From positions 14,508,175 to 14,572,174 of the forward strand of contig OZ037768.1 of assembly GCA_964035545.1 (NCBI GenBank): a stretch of DNA of 64,000 nt, written 5' to 3'. Both the position numbers and the translations under genes were made by a program. Below the pieces are notes generated by a model. The model had not been told where the DNA came from and ran no database searches. It saw only the letters and a list, made by a program, of their open reading frames with translations. This stretch comes from Bugula neritina. Its lineage: Eukaryota > Bryozoa > Gymnolaemata > Cheilostomatida > Bugulidae. Each line of letters opens with the position of its first letter. Within the stretch, counting starts at the first letter, position 1. This document shows, one piece after another, positions 1 through 9,048 of this stretch.

Positions 1-1
1 G

Positions 2-730
2 ACCGGGACACAATGGGCCACTTGATTATTGTACCCTGATCACTGTTATTAGTTTGTTTGCCCAAAAAGTTGGTTGAAATGTTACTAAAATCTATAGATA
101 TAGCCATTTCTGACTTTTTTGTAAAATATCAAAGACATCATGGTAAGACTACAAAACTACAAGGTGAAGCTCCCTTAATATATACATTTGGTGAAGTTAA
201 AGCTATGCTATTTTATACATAATACAAAACACTCTGCTGTTCCTACTAGTAAATAGTCATGATATTCATTATACATTATATCATTGAGGGAATATACATG
301 TAGTTGACTAAAATGAATTGTGATTTGCTCACTCGCTCCCCTCCCCTCTCCCTTCCGTACCCCAGCCACAAACCGAAGCCATGCACCTTAGCTACAGTTC
401 ATAGAAAAAGTCCATTCAAAATTTTGTAGCACATGTAACTAAAGTTTTTTTTTGATAAAAGTTTCTCTGAAGTGTAAATGAAAAACATTTTTAGTTCTAA
501 ACGGTAATAATAATGGCACTGTGGAACCGATTGATGTGCGTTTGATTTTGCCTTCCTTTGCTATTCGTGGTGGCACAAACTGTACAGCTAAAACATGAAT
601 TTTGCTGTAGATCTGAAAGAATATTTTTTAATTATTTATAATATTAAATAAATAAAGATCAGATGTAACAAAATATGCAAAGTTTCAATATATTTGTTGT
701 GTCCCACCCAGTGGCCCATTGTACCCCGGT
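2..730. mobile_element. Short TIR DNA element (MITE-like), copy A
   Basis: The two ends are inverted repeats: positions 2-22 match the reverse complement of 710-730 at 19 of 21 bases, both built on the word GGGCACAATGGGCC or its near variant. The 729-bp interior is AT-rich and has no credible open frame, so this looks like a non-autonomous cut-and-paste element. The left boundary lies one base inside the window, so a target duplication cannot be tested there. I do not recognise the family; the TIR sequence would be the key for assigning it. Confidence 0.65.
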
Positions 731-748
731 ACCGGGGCACAATGGGCC
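713..748. repeat. 36-bp near-perfect palindrome at the junction of two TIR elements
   Basis: The right end of copy A and the left end of copy B meet at the central GGTACC (728-733). Each 18-bp arm is the inverse of the other with a single mismatch. The hairpin potential is a consequence of two back-to-back TIRs. Confidence 0.85.
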
Positions 749-926
749 GATTTTTTTGTCATAAAAATTTCATTATACTGAAATTTGTGAGAGAGATAAA
801 AACAACAAACTGATACCTGTTATAGACAACAGATGCAGCATTAAGACTAGAGATTATTAAACTAGTAACTTGAAAAACAGACGAATGAGAGCAAAAAAAG
901 TAAAATTCGGCCCGTTGTGCCCCCGT
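731..926. mobile_element. Short TIR DNA element (MITE-like), copy B
   Basis: Positions 731-750 match the reverse complement of 907-926 at 18 of 20 bases, and the TIR word is the same as in the neighbouring copy A. The element is about 196 bp, with no coding capacity. It directly abuts copy A without spacer and lies against the 3' non-coding end of the broken LINE. It may be an internally deleted relative of copy A or a TIR-only derivative. Confidence 0.6.
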
Positions 927-1038
927 TACCCCTATATAAAAATAAAACTGTCGGAAGTGATGATGAGGCCCAGTGCGAAACAGCATGGCTAGTGGTACGC
1001 CGGCCAAATGTTGGCATAACCATACAAGGCACCACAGA

Positions 1039-1290
1039 TCACTCAACAGAGTGGAGGTAATGCCTCAATTTTGTTTTAAATTTACCAAGTGGCTGTATAA
1101 TCTTTAAAAATTTAGGCAACTTATTCCACAGTGCAGATATTACAAAATTGGAGGTGCGTTGATCAGCAAATGAGGAATAAAATGGAACAGGAAGATATTG
1201 CAACTGATGACGAGTAGTATAGTGAGAGTGTGTCGAAAAGCTTCTTGAATAGTAGATTTTATGAGCTTTAATTAGCAGTTTGTACTTGTG
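1039..1290 (-). pseudogene. LINE ORF2 C-terminal end (fragment)
   Basis: The reverse strand encodes the end of a non-LTR retrotransposon ORF2. Visible landmarks are HSHYTTRH followed by a proline-rich stretch, then ALWNKLPKFL and a terminal FKTKLRHYL before a stop at 1039-1041. This follows the usual order in Jockey/CR1/L2-type LINEs (an S-x-N-TRH box, then LWN-LP, then FK--L). The fragment continues the RT piece at 1826-2526: if the solo LTR between them is ignored, the frame runs on as GYI-HKYKL. Bases 927-1038 are the probable LINE 3' non-coding tail. It is inactive as it stands because it is separated from the rest of the ORF. Confidence 0.7.
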
Positions 1291-1825
1291 TGGTAAATGG
1301 CAATCTCTCGCACCAGAGCCCATAGACCAATCATCATCAAGCCAGCCGTAGCTGCAATGACTAATGCTAATAGTTGTCTGGGCAAGTCTGGAGATTTTCC
1401 ATTATTAAGTAACTGTTACGCATCGACTTGCCCCAGAGAATGCTGGAACATTCTGAGCTTCCGTTTAGATGATCATGTGGATGGACAATGATTGGCTGGC
1501 TGACCCCACCGTGTTATTCATAAGCTTGAGCTTATTGGTCAGCCTGTAAATGGGCTGATCTCAGTATATAAGGAGGTGACCACGCTGGCCCAGAGAGTTG
1601 GGGTGTAGTTGGTTACTGTTGTATTCTAAGATTGTGTACTGTTATTTTGCTACTTGTAATTATGTCTTTGCTTTGTTACTAATAAAGGAAGTAGGTGTGG
1701 CCTTTACAATATGCCAACCTACCATACATGTCTACCCATAAAACATTCTCGTACCTTTCTCTCAAATAATAACATTAGATTAAGTGAGTGCATTGGTTCT
1801 TCTCAAAACCCACAAAGTGGAATCA
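1291..1825 (+). mobile_element. Solo LTR inserted in the LINE
   Basis: A 535-bp block interrupts the LINE reading frame. It starts TGGTAAAT, like the 3' LTR of Gypsy-2, and ends in a segment beginning AACCCACAA and closing with CA, again like the Gypsy-2 LTR ends. Inside are a TATA-like TATATAAGG at 1565-1573 and an AATAAA polyadenylation signal at 1681-1686, in the order expected for a plus-strand LTR. No internal retroelement sequence follows, so it is best explained as a solo LTR left by LTR-LTR recombination. I see no clean 5-bp target duplication (flanks TTGTG and TATAT), so the ends may be off by a few bases. Confidence 0.6.
1565..1573 (+). promoter_or_regulatory. TATA-like box of solo LTR
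   Basis: TATATAAGG followed by AGG resembles the ATATAAAAGGAGG of the Gypsy-2 5' LTR, and lies about 110 bp upstream of the AATAAA signal, a usual LTR arrangement. Function is inferred from position only. Confidence 0.45.
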
Positions 1826-2526
1826 TATATATCCCGAAATTCCACAACACTTGTACAACTTGTCAACTGGTAAAATGTCTGAATTCCTAAACAGGTCTTT
1901 AGAGTGGTATCCAAAAGGTTTGTGGTGAATTATACAAACAATTTTTTTTTGAAATTTCATCACTCTATCAAGATGGACCCTGGATGCATTCTCCCATGAT
2001 TCTATAGAGTAGCACAACCTGGAATGTATAAGTGAATAGTATAACAATCAAAATATTTTGGGAGCGAATGCATTTAAACGATAAAAAAGTCCCGAAATTG
2101 GTCGAAGATTTAATAATATTTTCTGAATGTGGGATGACCAGTTTAAATTTTTATCAATTATCACACCTAAAAATTTTACTTCGTCAACTGCTGTTATTGG
2201 TTTGTCATTTATTGTTAATTTTAAATCAAATTGGAACTTATTTTGACAGTTCTTAAAAATAATGTAAGATGTTTTTTCATAATTATTTGTTAGCTTATTT
2301 ATCTGGCACCATTCACATAGTCTTTTAAGATCAAAAGAGATTTTCTCATACTCATTGTTTAAATTTTTTGATTTTAAAAATAAGTTAGTATCGTCAGCAT
2401 ATTAAATTGGTGTTACATATTGTAAGGTTTCGCAAAGATCGTTGATATATATATTAGGAACCAGGTGGGACCTAGCACAGATCCTTGGGGTGCACCTGTA
2501 GTGAATTTCGCAATTCCTATATTATG
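1826..2526 (-). pseudogene. LINE reverse transcriptase, C-terminal half (broken)
   Basis: Read from 2526 downward, the reverse strand gives the RT landmarks GAPQGSVLGP, then a fingers/palm segment ending YINDL, then the catalytic YADD (2390-2401), a KFLGVIID box and YYSLIHSRLCY, and ends in LPVDKLYKCCGI. This order is diagnostic of Jockey/CR1/L2-group LINE RTs. Breaks seen: an extra TA in a TA run near 2445-2455 shifts the frame between the PQGS box and YINDL; a TAA (2402-2404) sits directly before YADD; a TGA sits at about 2048-2050. The N-terminal half of the RT (the part before PQGS) is missing at the Gypsy-1 side. Confidence 0.85.
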
Positions 2527-2914
2527 TGTGGTTCAACTTAAACAAAGCCACTACACCAGGTTATTTACGTTATGATAAGTTTATTATTTACAAGATACAA
2601 GAGGTTCTAATTGCTGCTAACATGAATTGAAACGATTACATAATAAGTGAGCATTTACACACAACTACTCTAAATGAAGTCCCAAGCTGCTCTGCCTGGC
2701 TAGCTACTCAGCGCGCTTCCACTACAAGTAGCTAGCTCTACCTGCTATCAATTAATATGCCTGTCCTAATTGGTTGTTACTAGTGGTGCCACTGTCGACC
2801 ATAGATACAAGTCGCTGGAGGTCGATGTAGTCAATCTCCACAATAGCATACAATATAGAGTCGACCCTTTCGATATAATAACTAACACTAATTGCACCAC
2901 TAAAATCCATTACA
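2527..2914 (-). repeat. Gypsy-1 3' LTR (possibly end-truncated)
   Basis: On the minus strand it starts TGTAATGG, like the 5' copy's TGTAAGG. It shares with that copy a series of colinear blocks, among them the GCTTCCACTAC, CCTGCTATC-AATTAAT and TTACATAATA regions (plus strand). Its far end lacks about 30 bp that closes the 5' LTR, consistent with a deletion into the flanking LINE. The neighbouring CTCTCCACACCT (2915-2926) is a polypurine tract on the minus strand, as expected just inside a 3' LTR. Confidence 0.6.
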
Positions 2915-4214
2915 CTCTCCACACCTATCGAAAGGTACACTCTATGACTAATGTTTGAAAATACATTATAAAATAAAAGATTGAAAAATAGACAGGAATA
3001 AAAGAACACAAAATAACATGATCAAAACGATTCACATAACATTAACAAGACGATCGATTAAGGATCCGCCGCAGGGTCGAAGTGTCTCTCACCCGATCAT
3101 GTAAGACAGCATGAGCATAGTAAGGGAAGGATGTACTGTATCACATTCACATAGTCCGAACCAAGCAATGGGTGGTGTCGAGAAACCACCAGGCATCATG
3201 GCTACAAGTGAAAAGGAATCTCCCCAAAGGGGGGGGAGAAAGGAAGGGAGTACGAAGGGATCTCCCCAAAGGGGGAGAAAGAAGGGGGGGTTGACTGGTC
3301 TCTTTCTAGAGGGTCGTGTCGAATACCAACATCCACACTGATCACCGTCGAATTCCCAAAGGGGGGAATTTAAGGCTTCTTCATCTTGACTTTTATAGTT
3401 AATTATTACTTCATGCAGGATTTTTTAATATTACTTGTTACTTCTTATTATTATTACGATGTCGCTATGGCGAAAAGAGAGAGGAGCTACTCTGCCTGAT
3501 TGCATTCTTCCTTGCAGTATTATTACGTCGGTACGTCGTCGCCAGGATGAGAAGAGGAAAGAACTCCTCTGTTAGTTGCCTCTCTGTACTTTGCCGTTGT
3601 GGGGCACCATCCGCCATGACAGTCACCAGAGTTGCTATTATGGCGCTACAAGAATCAAATCAAGCAGTCAGCATCGTGTCGACAAATAATGTGATGAATG
3701 ATGGGTGACTGCGCGACGGTGGTGCCAGGAGAAAGAATTATGCTCCGCCATTAAAGTCTCACCTGCAACAGAATGCCAGAAACTGTTGAAGGGGTTTTCA
3801 CCTGGTCAGTACGACACCTCGACTGAGTCTCGCAATCTACTAACCACTGATTATTACTAAATCATGCGGTCGACTGCCTCACTCAAGTCGTCAGTGAAAT
3901 CACCTGACTTGGGAAACCAACTTTATCGTTATGATAAAGCGAGACTGATTTAACGCTACCAGCTTGAATTCTACTTAAATAATAGAATTATACTAGTAGA
4001 CTTACCATAAGACAGCCGTGACGTTAGTCTGCTGCCCACTTAGGCCACGTAGTACGCCAGCCTGCCAAGTACATGCGTGCACATTGGCAGTTAAAATAGA
4101 AAAGAACGCTCTTTGCAGTGAAAGTGATTACATAATACCCCTTTCACTAGCGAGCTGGCTTCGCTCTTTTCTTTACCCCTGGTAGTGTTATATTTACACC
4201 ACTGGGTAGGCAAC
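2915..4214. other. Unassigned non-coding segment of Gypsy-1, hairpin-rich
   Basis: About 1.3 kb lies between the end of pol and the 3' LTR, with no convincing open frame. It holds three CCC-AAA-GGG hairpins (3219-3370), an imperfect tandem copy of about 70 bp (from about 3449 and about 3518, each starting TATTATTACG), and several small stem-loops such as CTTTATC-GTTAT-GATAAAG near 3922. It could be an unusually long 3' untranslated region of the element or a separate insertion; I cannot tell. Confidence 0.5.
3219..3370. repeat. Three spaced hairpins with CCC-AAA-GGG cores
   Basis: Three short inverted repeats share the core CCCAAAGGG: 3219-3239 (arms TCTCCCC and GGGGAGA, with extra Gs), 3261-3278 (TCTCCCC and GGGGAGA) and 3351-3370 (AATTCCC and GGGAATT). 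Arms change in a compensated way between hairpin 2 and hairpin 3, so the pairing looks kept while the sequence varies. Confidence 0.6.
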
Positions 4215-4914
4215 TCACAGTTGCGTCTCCTTATATTTCGGAAACGCAACTCTCAATTGCTCGTCGCCCCAGATTTTTTTTATTATAGCTGATGGATGTT
4301 TTTCCACTGCGTCACACAAGAAATCTTTTAAATAAGATGGAGGCGCCCTAGTGCGTTGCCTACACTCCAACTGCACTGGGGAATTTGCTACAACTGGTGA
4401 CTTTTCCACCACGGGTGGTGTCGCCAGTACGGGGGGGGGGGTCCACCAGTACGGGTGGTCCTCCCCCAGCTGCCTCTTCCTCATGATTTTGAGGAATTTC
4501 CATCTCATCCGGGGCGATGGGCCTGTCGACCGGCTCCACAGGTGGTGGAGTCGGCTCCGACGGGTCTTCTGGTGTGTCGGCCTCCTCCTCCTGGGGTGGA
4601 GGAGGCTGGGGCGGGTCGGGTGGCGCGTCGGCCGCCCCGTCCTGATCTTGCAGTGTCTCCTCAACCTCTCTATACGCCATGCCTCGCCCCCTCATAGGAG
4701 GGCGTCTAGCGGGCTCTAAGAGGGGAGGTGCTTGACCTGCTGCATCAGGACTCGCCCAGTGAGGTTTCAGCCGTACTTCGTTCTGGACTGACACTTGTCC
4801 AGACCGTTCCACTTTATAGGTGTGATTTGGCATCACCTCAATCACGCAGTAGGGACCTACGAACTTCGGCTGCAACTTGGCTGCCTGTCCGCGCCGCCGG
4901 CAATGACTGGTCAT
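4215..4914 (-). pseudogene. Gypsy-1 integrase C-terminal (GPY/F) and proline-rich tail
   Basis: Minus-strand continuation of pol after the integrase core. The start holds the GPY/F module (PKFVGPYCVIEV, then HTYKVERSGQ and the N-E-RLK box), which helps integrase contact DNA or target chromatin. A long tail rich in proline, glutamate and aspartate follows, and then the closing RAPPSYLKDFLCD, as in other gypsy Pol ends (Gypsy-2 has the matching RSRRLPGYLADY). Two breaks are visible: the first codon of this piece follows a TGA where Gypsy-2 has a tryptophan codon (VGDRV-stop against VGDWVW), and a run of 11 G (4431-4441) puts the tail's end in another frame. Confidence 0.8.
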
Positions 4915-5760
4915 TCAGACCCTGTCTCCCACCTTGTATAAGGGAGGGGGGTCGTCAGAGTCACCACTTCTGACCTGCCAGTGCTGCTCACGTAGCACCT
5001 CGTGAGCTGTCCCCATGCATTTCACGAGCTTGTCCACATAATCGTGGACGTTGCTCTCGGGAGCCGGAACATGATAGGTTACGTGCTCAGGAACCCTGGT
5101 TTCTCTCCCCAGCATGAGAAAATTAGGGGTCTCCAGTGTACTCGAGTGAGGGGTACTACGGTACGCTCGCATGATCTGCGGCAGCACCAAGTCCCACTCT
5201 TCCTGGCTCCTACCAATAAGCAGGCTTTTCAGTGAGTCCCCTAGCATTCGGTTGTTCCGCTCCACAACCCTGTTCCCTTGCGGGTGATACGGGGTCGTCC
5301 GACTCTGGTTTACCCCCCACATTTTACAGAGATTGCTCATAAGTTGCGACAGAAACTGGGCGCCTTGATCAGAATGTATCTGCTCCGGCAAGCCGAAATA
5401 ACAGAACACCTGCTGATCCAAGGCTCTGGCCACCGAGGGGGCCGACGCATCTGGAATAGCCAGTGCATCAGCCCACCGCGTGAAATGCTCAGTTAGTACC
5501 AGTATCCAGTTATTACCTCTCACTGTTGTGGGCATGGGGCCTACCAGATCGACAGCAACTACCTGCCACGGACGACCGGCATGGAGGCGACGCCTCCCTG
5601 CGGTCTCAGTGGGGCGGCCATGCTTGCTAGCTTGGCACACCTCGCACTTCCGCACCCGGAGTCGGACATCCCGGGTCATACCGGGCCAAAACCACTGGAG
5701 TTGAAGACACCTAGTCACACGCCCAGCTCCTGCATGAGCCTGCTTATAGGTTTACCAGAT
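4915..5760 (-). pseudogene. Gypsy-1 integrase zinc-binding and catalytic core
   Basis: Retroviral-type integrase, which inserts the element's cDNA into the genome. The open frame from 5718 holds the CxxC of the HHCC zinc finger (KCEVCQ, residues about 24-29); a preceding histidine lies upstream near 5740, where an in-frame stop also occurs. The catalytic DDE triad is present: D57 (AVDLVGP), D117 (HSDQGAQF) and E153 (VVERNN), with the 35-residue D-to-E spacing typical of the family. HPQGN and the LGRETRVPEH region also match. It is 60-70% alike by eye to the Gypsy-2 copy. It ends in YKVGDRV at a nonsense codon just before the GPY/F module. Intact core residues suggest it decayed later than Gypsy-2 integrase, but the ORF is cut off from RT. 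Confidence 0.88.
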
Positions 5761-6252
5761 CAACTCCCGCCTCAGAGCAGATGGACAGACTACCCTTTTT
5801 TGTTCACAGCAATTGGTGCCTGCTGCTAGCGTTATCGCTAACAGCCCTTCGCTTTTAAACCGGAGGGAGTCCCAGCGGCTGCAGAAATATTTAAACTCCG
5901 CGCACTTGACCCGCTGTTCAGCCTCATTAGGCCGCTGTCCCTCACTCTTGGCCCGGACTAAGTTAGCTACTACCCCTGGTAGCGTTGCTTGGAGCTGACA
6001 CAGCTCCTTGACGTTCTTGAGCAGCGTGGGGTTTGCATGAAGGTTGTTAACAGCTTCACTAAGGGCTTCGGACTGAAGTTGTCCTTTCTCCTAGCTGTAT
6101 ATACCTGCTTTCCCCACCTGTTTTTCAACGTCCGAGCGAAGGGTCCACCATCCTTATGCTCAATATTTTGGCATTGCCCACACCCATCTGCCTGGCGGCG
6201 GCTCAGTTTGTCGGCATTACCGTGTTTCTTACTGGGTCGGTGTTCGATTAGA
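5761..6252 (-). pseudogene. Gypsy-1 RNase H-integrase linker
   Basis: After RNase H the frame changes at an A8 run (6253-6260) and continues as IEHRPSKKHGNADKLSRR, the conserved box that closes gypsy RNase H (EHRPGK-N--ADALSR). A less conserved stretch follows, and then WDSLRFKSEG, equivalent to the WD-L---dG--- element before the integrase zinc finger. Several stops interrupt it. The homopolymer frameshift could in principle be a sequencing error, but the other stops could not. Confidence 0.65.
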
Positions 6253-6616
6253 TAAAAAAAACTCTGCCAATTTTTCAAGCCAGCGCGCTACTTGGCTAAA
6301 TGGCTCAGCCCCTTGACACAGCCATATCAAAGACGCATGGTCAGTTCGTAATCTGAACGTGCGTCCATAAAGGTATGCTCTAAAGTGCTTCACCGCCTTG
6401 ACTACTGCCAGGAGCTCTTTCCTGGTGGTACAGTAGTTCTTCTCAAACGCCGACAGAGCCTTACTATAGTAAGCTACCACTACCTCGCGGCCATCTTAGA
6501 CCTGAGACAGCACAGCCCTCACATTGTGGTTACTGGCATCAGTATCCAATATGTACTCTTTCGCCGGATCAGGGTACGACAAGATGGACGCTTCTACCAA
6601 GTGATCCTTGAGGTGG
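6229..6616 (-). pseudogene. Gypsy-1 RNase H
   Basis: RNase H removes the RNA strand during reverse transcription. Motifs on the minus strand, in order: the ILDTDAS box carrying the first catalytic aspartate (about 6535), VVAYYSKALSAFEKNY, TTRKELLAVV with the catalytic glutamate, then FRLRTDHASL with the third acidic residue, and ARWLEKLAEF. The domain order and residues are complete, but a TAA (a change in the Q-x-DGRE region near 6498) and a frameshift relative to the preceding thumb domain break it. Confidence 0.8.
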
Positions 6617-6904
6617 TCAAATGCCTGCTGTTCTGTCTGCGTCCACTGCCATTGCACCTCCTATGCTGTCAGCCGGGTTTAGTGGCTGCGCAATTCCTGC
6701 GAAGTCCGGCATGTACTGACGATAGTACCCTACCAGTCCCAGGAATGCCGGCAATTTAAAGAGATCGACAGGGACAGCCCAGTCCCTCACAGCCCGTACC
6801 TTCTCGGGGTCAGTGGCGACCCCGTCTCGACCAACTACATGGCCCAGGTACTTAACCTCTTGCTGCAACAATGTGCACTTAGAGGGCTTGAGCTTCAGAA
6901 CAGC
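6617..6904 (-). pseudogene. Gypsy-1 RT thumb/connection
   Basis: This continues the RT frame after a TGA (6905-6907, probably CGA to TGA by CpG decay). Visible are LKLKPSKC, VKYLGHVVGRDGV with TDPEKVRAV, and FLGLVGYYRQYMPDFAGIAQPL, the conserved thumb and connection motifs of gypsy Pol. The frame breaks again shortly after IAQPLN, where WTQTEQQAF appears in another frame. Confidence 0.8.
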
Positions 6905-6907
6905 ACC

Positions 6908-7780
6908 TCAAAGTCTGTCAAACACCTTTCTGAGCTGACTGACATGAGTGTCGAAGTCGGGGGAGATGACAATGACATCATCGAGATAGATGAGCAAGGT
7001 CTTCCAGTGTAGCCCACTCAGGACCTGCTCCATGATTCGCTGGAAGGTGGCCGGTGCAGACATAAGTTCAAATGGCAACACCTTCCATTTCCAGAGCCCA
7101 TCCCGCGTAATAAACGCGGCCTTGTCCTGTGCATCAGAACTCAGGGGCACCTGCCAATACCCGCTTAGCAAGTCCAATGTACTGAAGAACTGGCCACCAG
7201 CTAAAGCATCTAGCGACTCATTGATCCTAGGAAGAGGGTAAGCATCCTGGATGGTCACGCTGTTCAGTTTGAGATAATCCACGCAGAACCTCCACCTCCC
7301 ATCCTTTTTCCGAACGAGGACAACTGGAGAGCTCCAAGCACCATGGGCTGACTCAATCAGGTCCCGGCGCAGAAGGTCTTGCACTTGTCTGCTCACTTCC
7401 TTTTCCTTCTCAGGACCTAACCGGCGAGTCGGCTGCCTGAATGGCACCGTCCCAGCCGCCAGGGGTATTTCATAACAGACAGCCTTCGTCAGGCCCATGT
7501 CATGATTGCCGCAACTGAACACATCCTTGTACTTAGAGAGTAGCTGCGCCACTACCAGGCGTTCCCGCTTGCTCTCACAGTCATCACAGGCATCCCCGTG
7601 CAATTCTACCAAGTGTTTAGGCACCGGCCCCCAGCTGTCCCTAGTGGGTACCCGTCGAGCCCCATTCGCTGTTTCCAGGGCCATACCGACATCCTCCTCC
7701 TGTATGGAGTGGACCCAGCCGGCAATTCTACCAGCTCCGTGAAAGGATTCATGCACTGGACCAGGAACTCCCCCGCTCAT
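6908..7780 (-). pseudogene. Gypsy-1 reverse transcriptase fingers and palm
   Basis: This 290-codon stretch is the best-kept RT piece. In order it shows the linker ending YEIPL (104-107) and FRQPTRRL, the fingers motif IESAHGAWSSPVVLVRKKDG (142-161), FCVDYLKLN (165-173), the palm FFSTLDLLSGYWQ with catalytic Asp203, KWKVLPFELMSAPATFQR (231-248) and the YLDD active site (265-268; about 6976-6988). RT copies the element's RNA into cDNA. Differences from the usual consensus (LPFELMSAP instead of LPFGLxxAP, DYLKLN instead of DYRKLN) fit neutral decay. It ends at an in-frame TGA. Confidence 0.92.
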
Positions 7781-8045
7781 CCAGTCTATTCAGACTGTTA
7801 GCGAGCTGGACACCCCCCAGTGCACTTTTCACCACTCCTAAATCGGAGATTTTCCTACAGTTAACTCTGCAGCGAACTGTAGTCCGAGAGCGCCCAGGTT
7901 CAGTACAGTGCTGTACCACCTGCACTCCCTCCACCAAGGGTCGGCCAAATCGGTCGACACAGGCCAGCTCACGCCCGGCCATCACCACCGCCGACTTGTT
8001 AAAATCAATGTGGCACCTGTGTCGCTTCAGAAATAGCATGCCCAT
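7749..8045 (-). pseudogene. Gypsy-1 protease C-terminal remnant and linker
   Basis: The segment begins GMLFLKRHRCHIDF, matching the (L)GMDFL-----ID box that ends retropepsin-type proteases, followed by the linker to RT (GRSRTTVRCRV). The catalytic D-T/S-G part and everything before it are absent. It is fused out of frame to gag at about 8045, so a deletion removed the rest of gag including the nucleocapsid zinc knuckle, and the start of protease. Confidence 0.65.
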
Positions 8046-8457
8046 TTGCAGGCAAGTCACCACAGGCGACTTGTGCTAGCCGCTCAGCTACGGTAGCGTG
8101 CTCCCTCAAAGTAGTCTTAGGATTTCTCCTAAGCTCTTGGAGCTGCACACGATCATTCCAAGCAGTAAGCCCAAACCGAGCTCTTAACGCCTCAAAGATG
8201 TCGCCGACGTCTTGACGAATCCTATAGGGTTTGGCCGGCCCCGTCAGGCACAACCGTAGCTGAATCAGAGTAACCCTGGCAGGCCATCGACAGATGGCTG
8301 CCACATAACTGAACTCAGTGATAAATTGCTCCACATCTTCTTCTCCAGAGAAGATGGAAGCCCGAAAGTGGTACCTGTCCACAGTCAGCGCTGGGCCGCT
8401 TATGCCGTCCTCCATAGCTACTGGTTCTTGGCGAAGTATATCTTCTTTGTCGGCCAT
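8046..8457 (-). pseudogene. Gypsy-1 gag, N-terminal capsid-like part
   Basis: It starts at an ATG (8455-8457), 40 bp downstream of the primer-binding site, and encodes about 137 residues of a gypsy Gag. The core FSGEEDVEQFITEFSYVAAI then WP and LQLRLCLTGPAK is shared with the Gypsy-2 gag (FGGDCDVKQFIKKFEDVAII, LLQLRSCLTSTAK), and ALRARFG, with EHATVAERLAQVA, corresponds to the next helices of retrotransposon Gag domains. Gag forms the particle that holds the RNA. The frame leaves gag at GDLPA, where the deletion joins it to the protease end. Confidence 0.8.
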
Positions 8458-8496
8458 CTTTTACACCCTGGCTAGGAGCATTTACCATAAATAAAT

Positions 8497-8514
8497 CCCA
8501 CAGCTGCCACCACT
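8497..8514 (-). other. Gypsy-1 primer-binding site
   Basis: On the minus strand, TGGTGGCAGCTGTGGGAT starts one base after the 5' LTR. It differs from the Gypsy-2 site TGGTGACAGTGGTGGGAT at only three positions and has the same one-base spacer. This supports both sites and both LTR ends. The tRNA that pairs with it cannot be named here. Confidence 0.65.
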
Positions 8515-8515
8515 G

Positions 8516-8928
8516 TTGTGAATTTATGCTTCACTGCAATCGATGGGTTTATTCAATGAAGGCCACTTCGCCCGGTTTACTAATTAATATGAGTTTATTT
8601 ATTACTGATAACACACGCATAAAATGAATAACACTACCAACACAGACTGTTACATAATAGAGAGCTAACTGTACACAACTTTACACTAGCATTATCAAGT
8701 CCTCTCTGCCGGCTATGTTGCCTAACTAGCTTCCACTACCTGTTTGTAGCTCCGCCTACTAAATTAATTGCTAGTCCTGTTTTATTGGCCAATACGATCA
8801 GGCCATCCTGATGGCATGATGCTGGCTGCATCATGTAACTGCCTGAGTGAGAAGTAAAATTTCGATATAACTAATGCAGTACTAAAAATTTTTACAATAT
8901 AATTAATACATTATTAAAAATCCTTACA
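8516..8928 (-). repeat. Gypsy-1 5' LTR
   Basis: 413 bp; on the minus strand it starts TGTAAGGATT and ends CACAACA, giving the usual TG...CA ends. It is bounded inside by the primer-binding site and outside by LINE coding sequence. It is colinear with 2527-2914 but strongly diverged, so the insertion is old. Confidence 0.65.
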
Positions 8929-9048
8929 CGTGTTCAGTTCATTTCTCAATCTTTTATATTCAACTTCCAACTTTGTACTTAATGGAGATTTTCGCCAATT
9001 TCTATAAAAGCAATTTTTCTTTTGTATCATAAACAGAAGATCCCCATT
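8929..9048 (-). pseudogene. LINE ORF2 linker between endonuclease and RT
   Basis: The reverse strand reads NGDLLFMIQKKNCFYRNWRK, then EVEYKRLRNELNT at the Gypsy-1 edge. This is the usual basic linker between endonuclease and RT in Jockey/CR1/L2 LINEs (KP-WI---L---I--K--L, then YK--RN-L). Its first residues continue the KPWIN that ends the endonuclease piece at 10131, so the two were one frame before the 1,082-bp insertion. Confidence 0.75.

Larger units (their letters stand above)
2527..8928 (-). mobile_element. Gypsy-1: degenerate Ty3/gypsy LTR retrotransposon
   Basis: A minus-strand element bounded by two related but diverged LTRs (8516-8928 and 2527-2914; both start TGTAA when read on the minus strand). 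It has a primer-binding site one base inside the 5' LTR. Coding remnants come in the order gag, protease end, RT, RNase H, integrase, GPY/F tail, which is the Ty3/gypsy order. A gag-protease deletion, several nonsense codons and homopolymer frameshifts show it is dead. It sits inside the LINE, but the LINE is missing about half of its RT at the insertion point and the flanks (ACACG and CATAA, minus strand) do not match, so a deletion followed or accompanied insertion. Confidence 0.85.

Noticed and set aside
2915-4214. An env gene between integrase and the 3' LTR of Gypsy-1
   Set aside because: No frame longer than about 80 codons, no signal peptide or membrane segment; the region is hairpin-rich and non-coding.
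4431-4441. G11 run as a G-quadruplex regulatory site
   Set aside because: A single homopolymer in a decayed coding tail, most simply explained as slippage.
4351-5829. Plus-strand open frames opposite Gypsy-1 integrase
   Set aside because: They are shadows of the minus-strand pol, which has clear family motifs.
2527-8928. An active retrotransposon
   Set aside because: The gag-protease deletion, several nonsense codons and diverged LTRs rule it out, even if the A8 and G11 frameshifts were sequencing errors.
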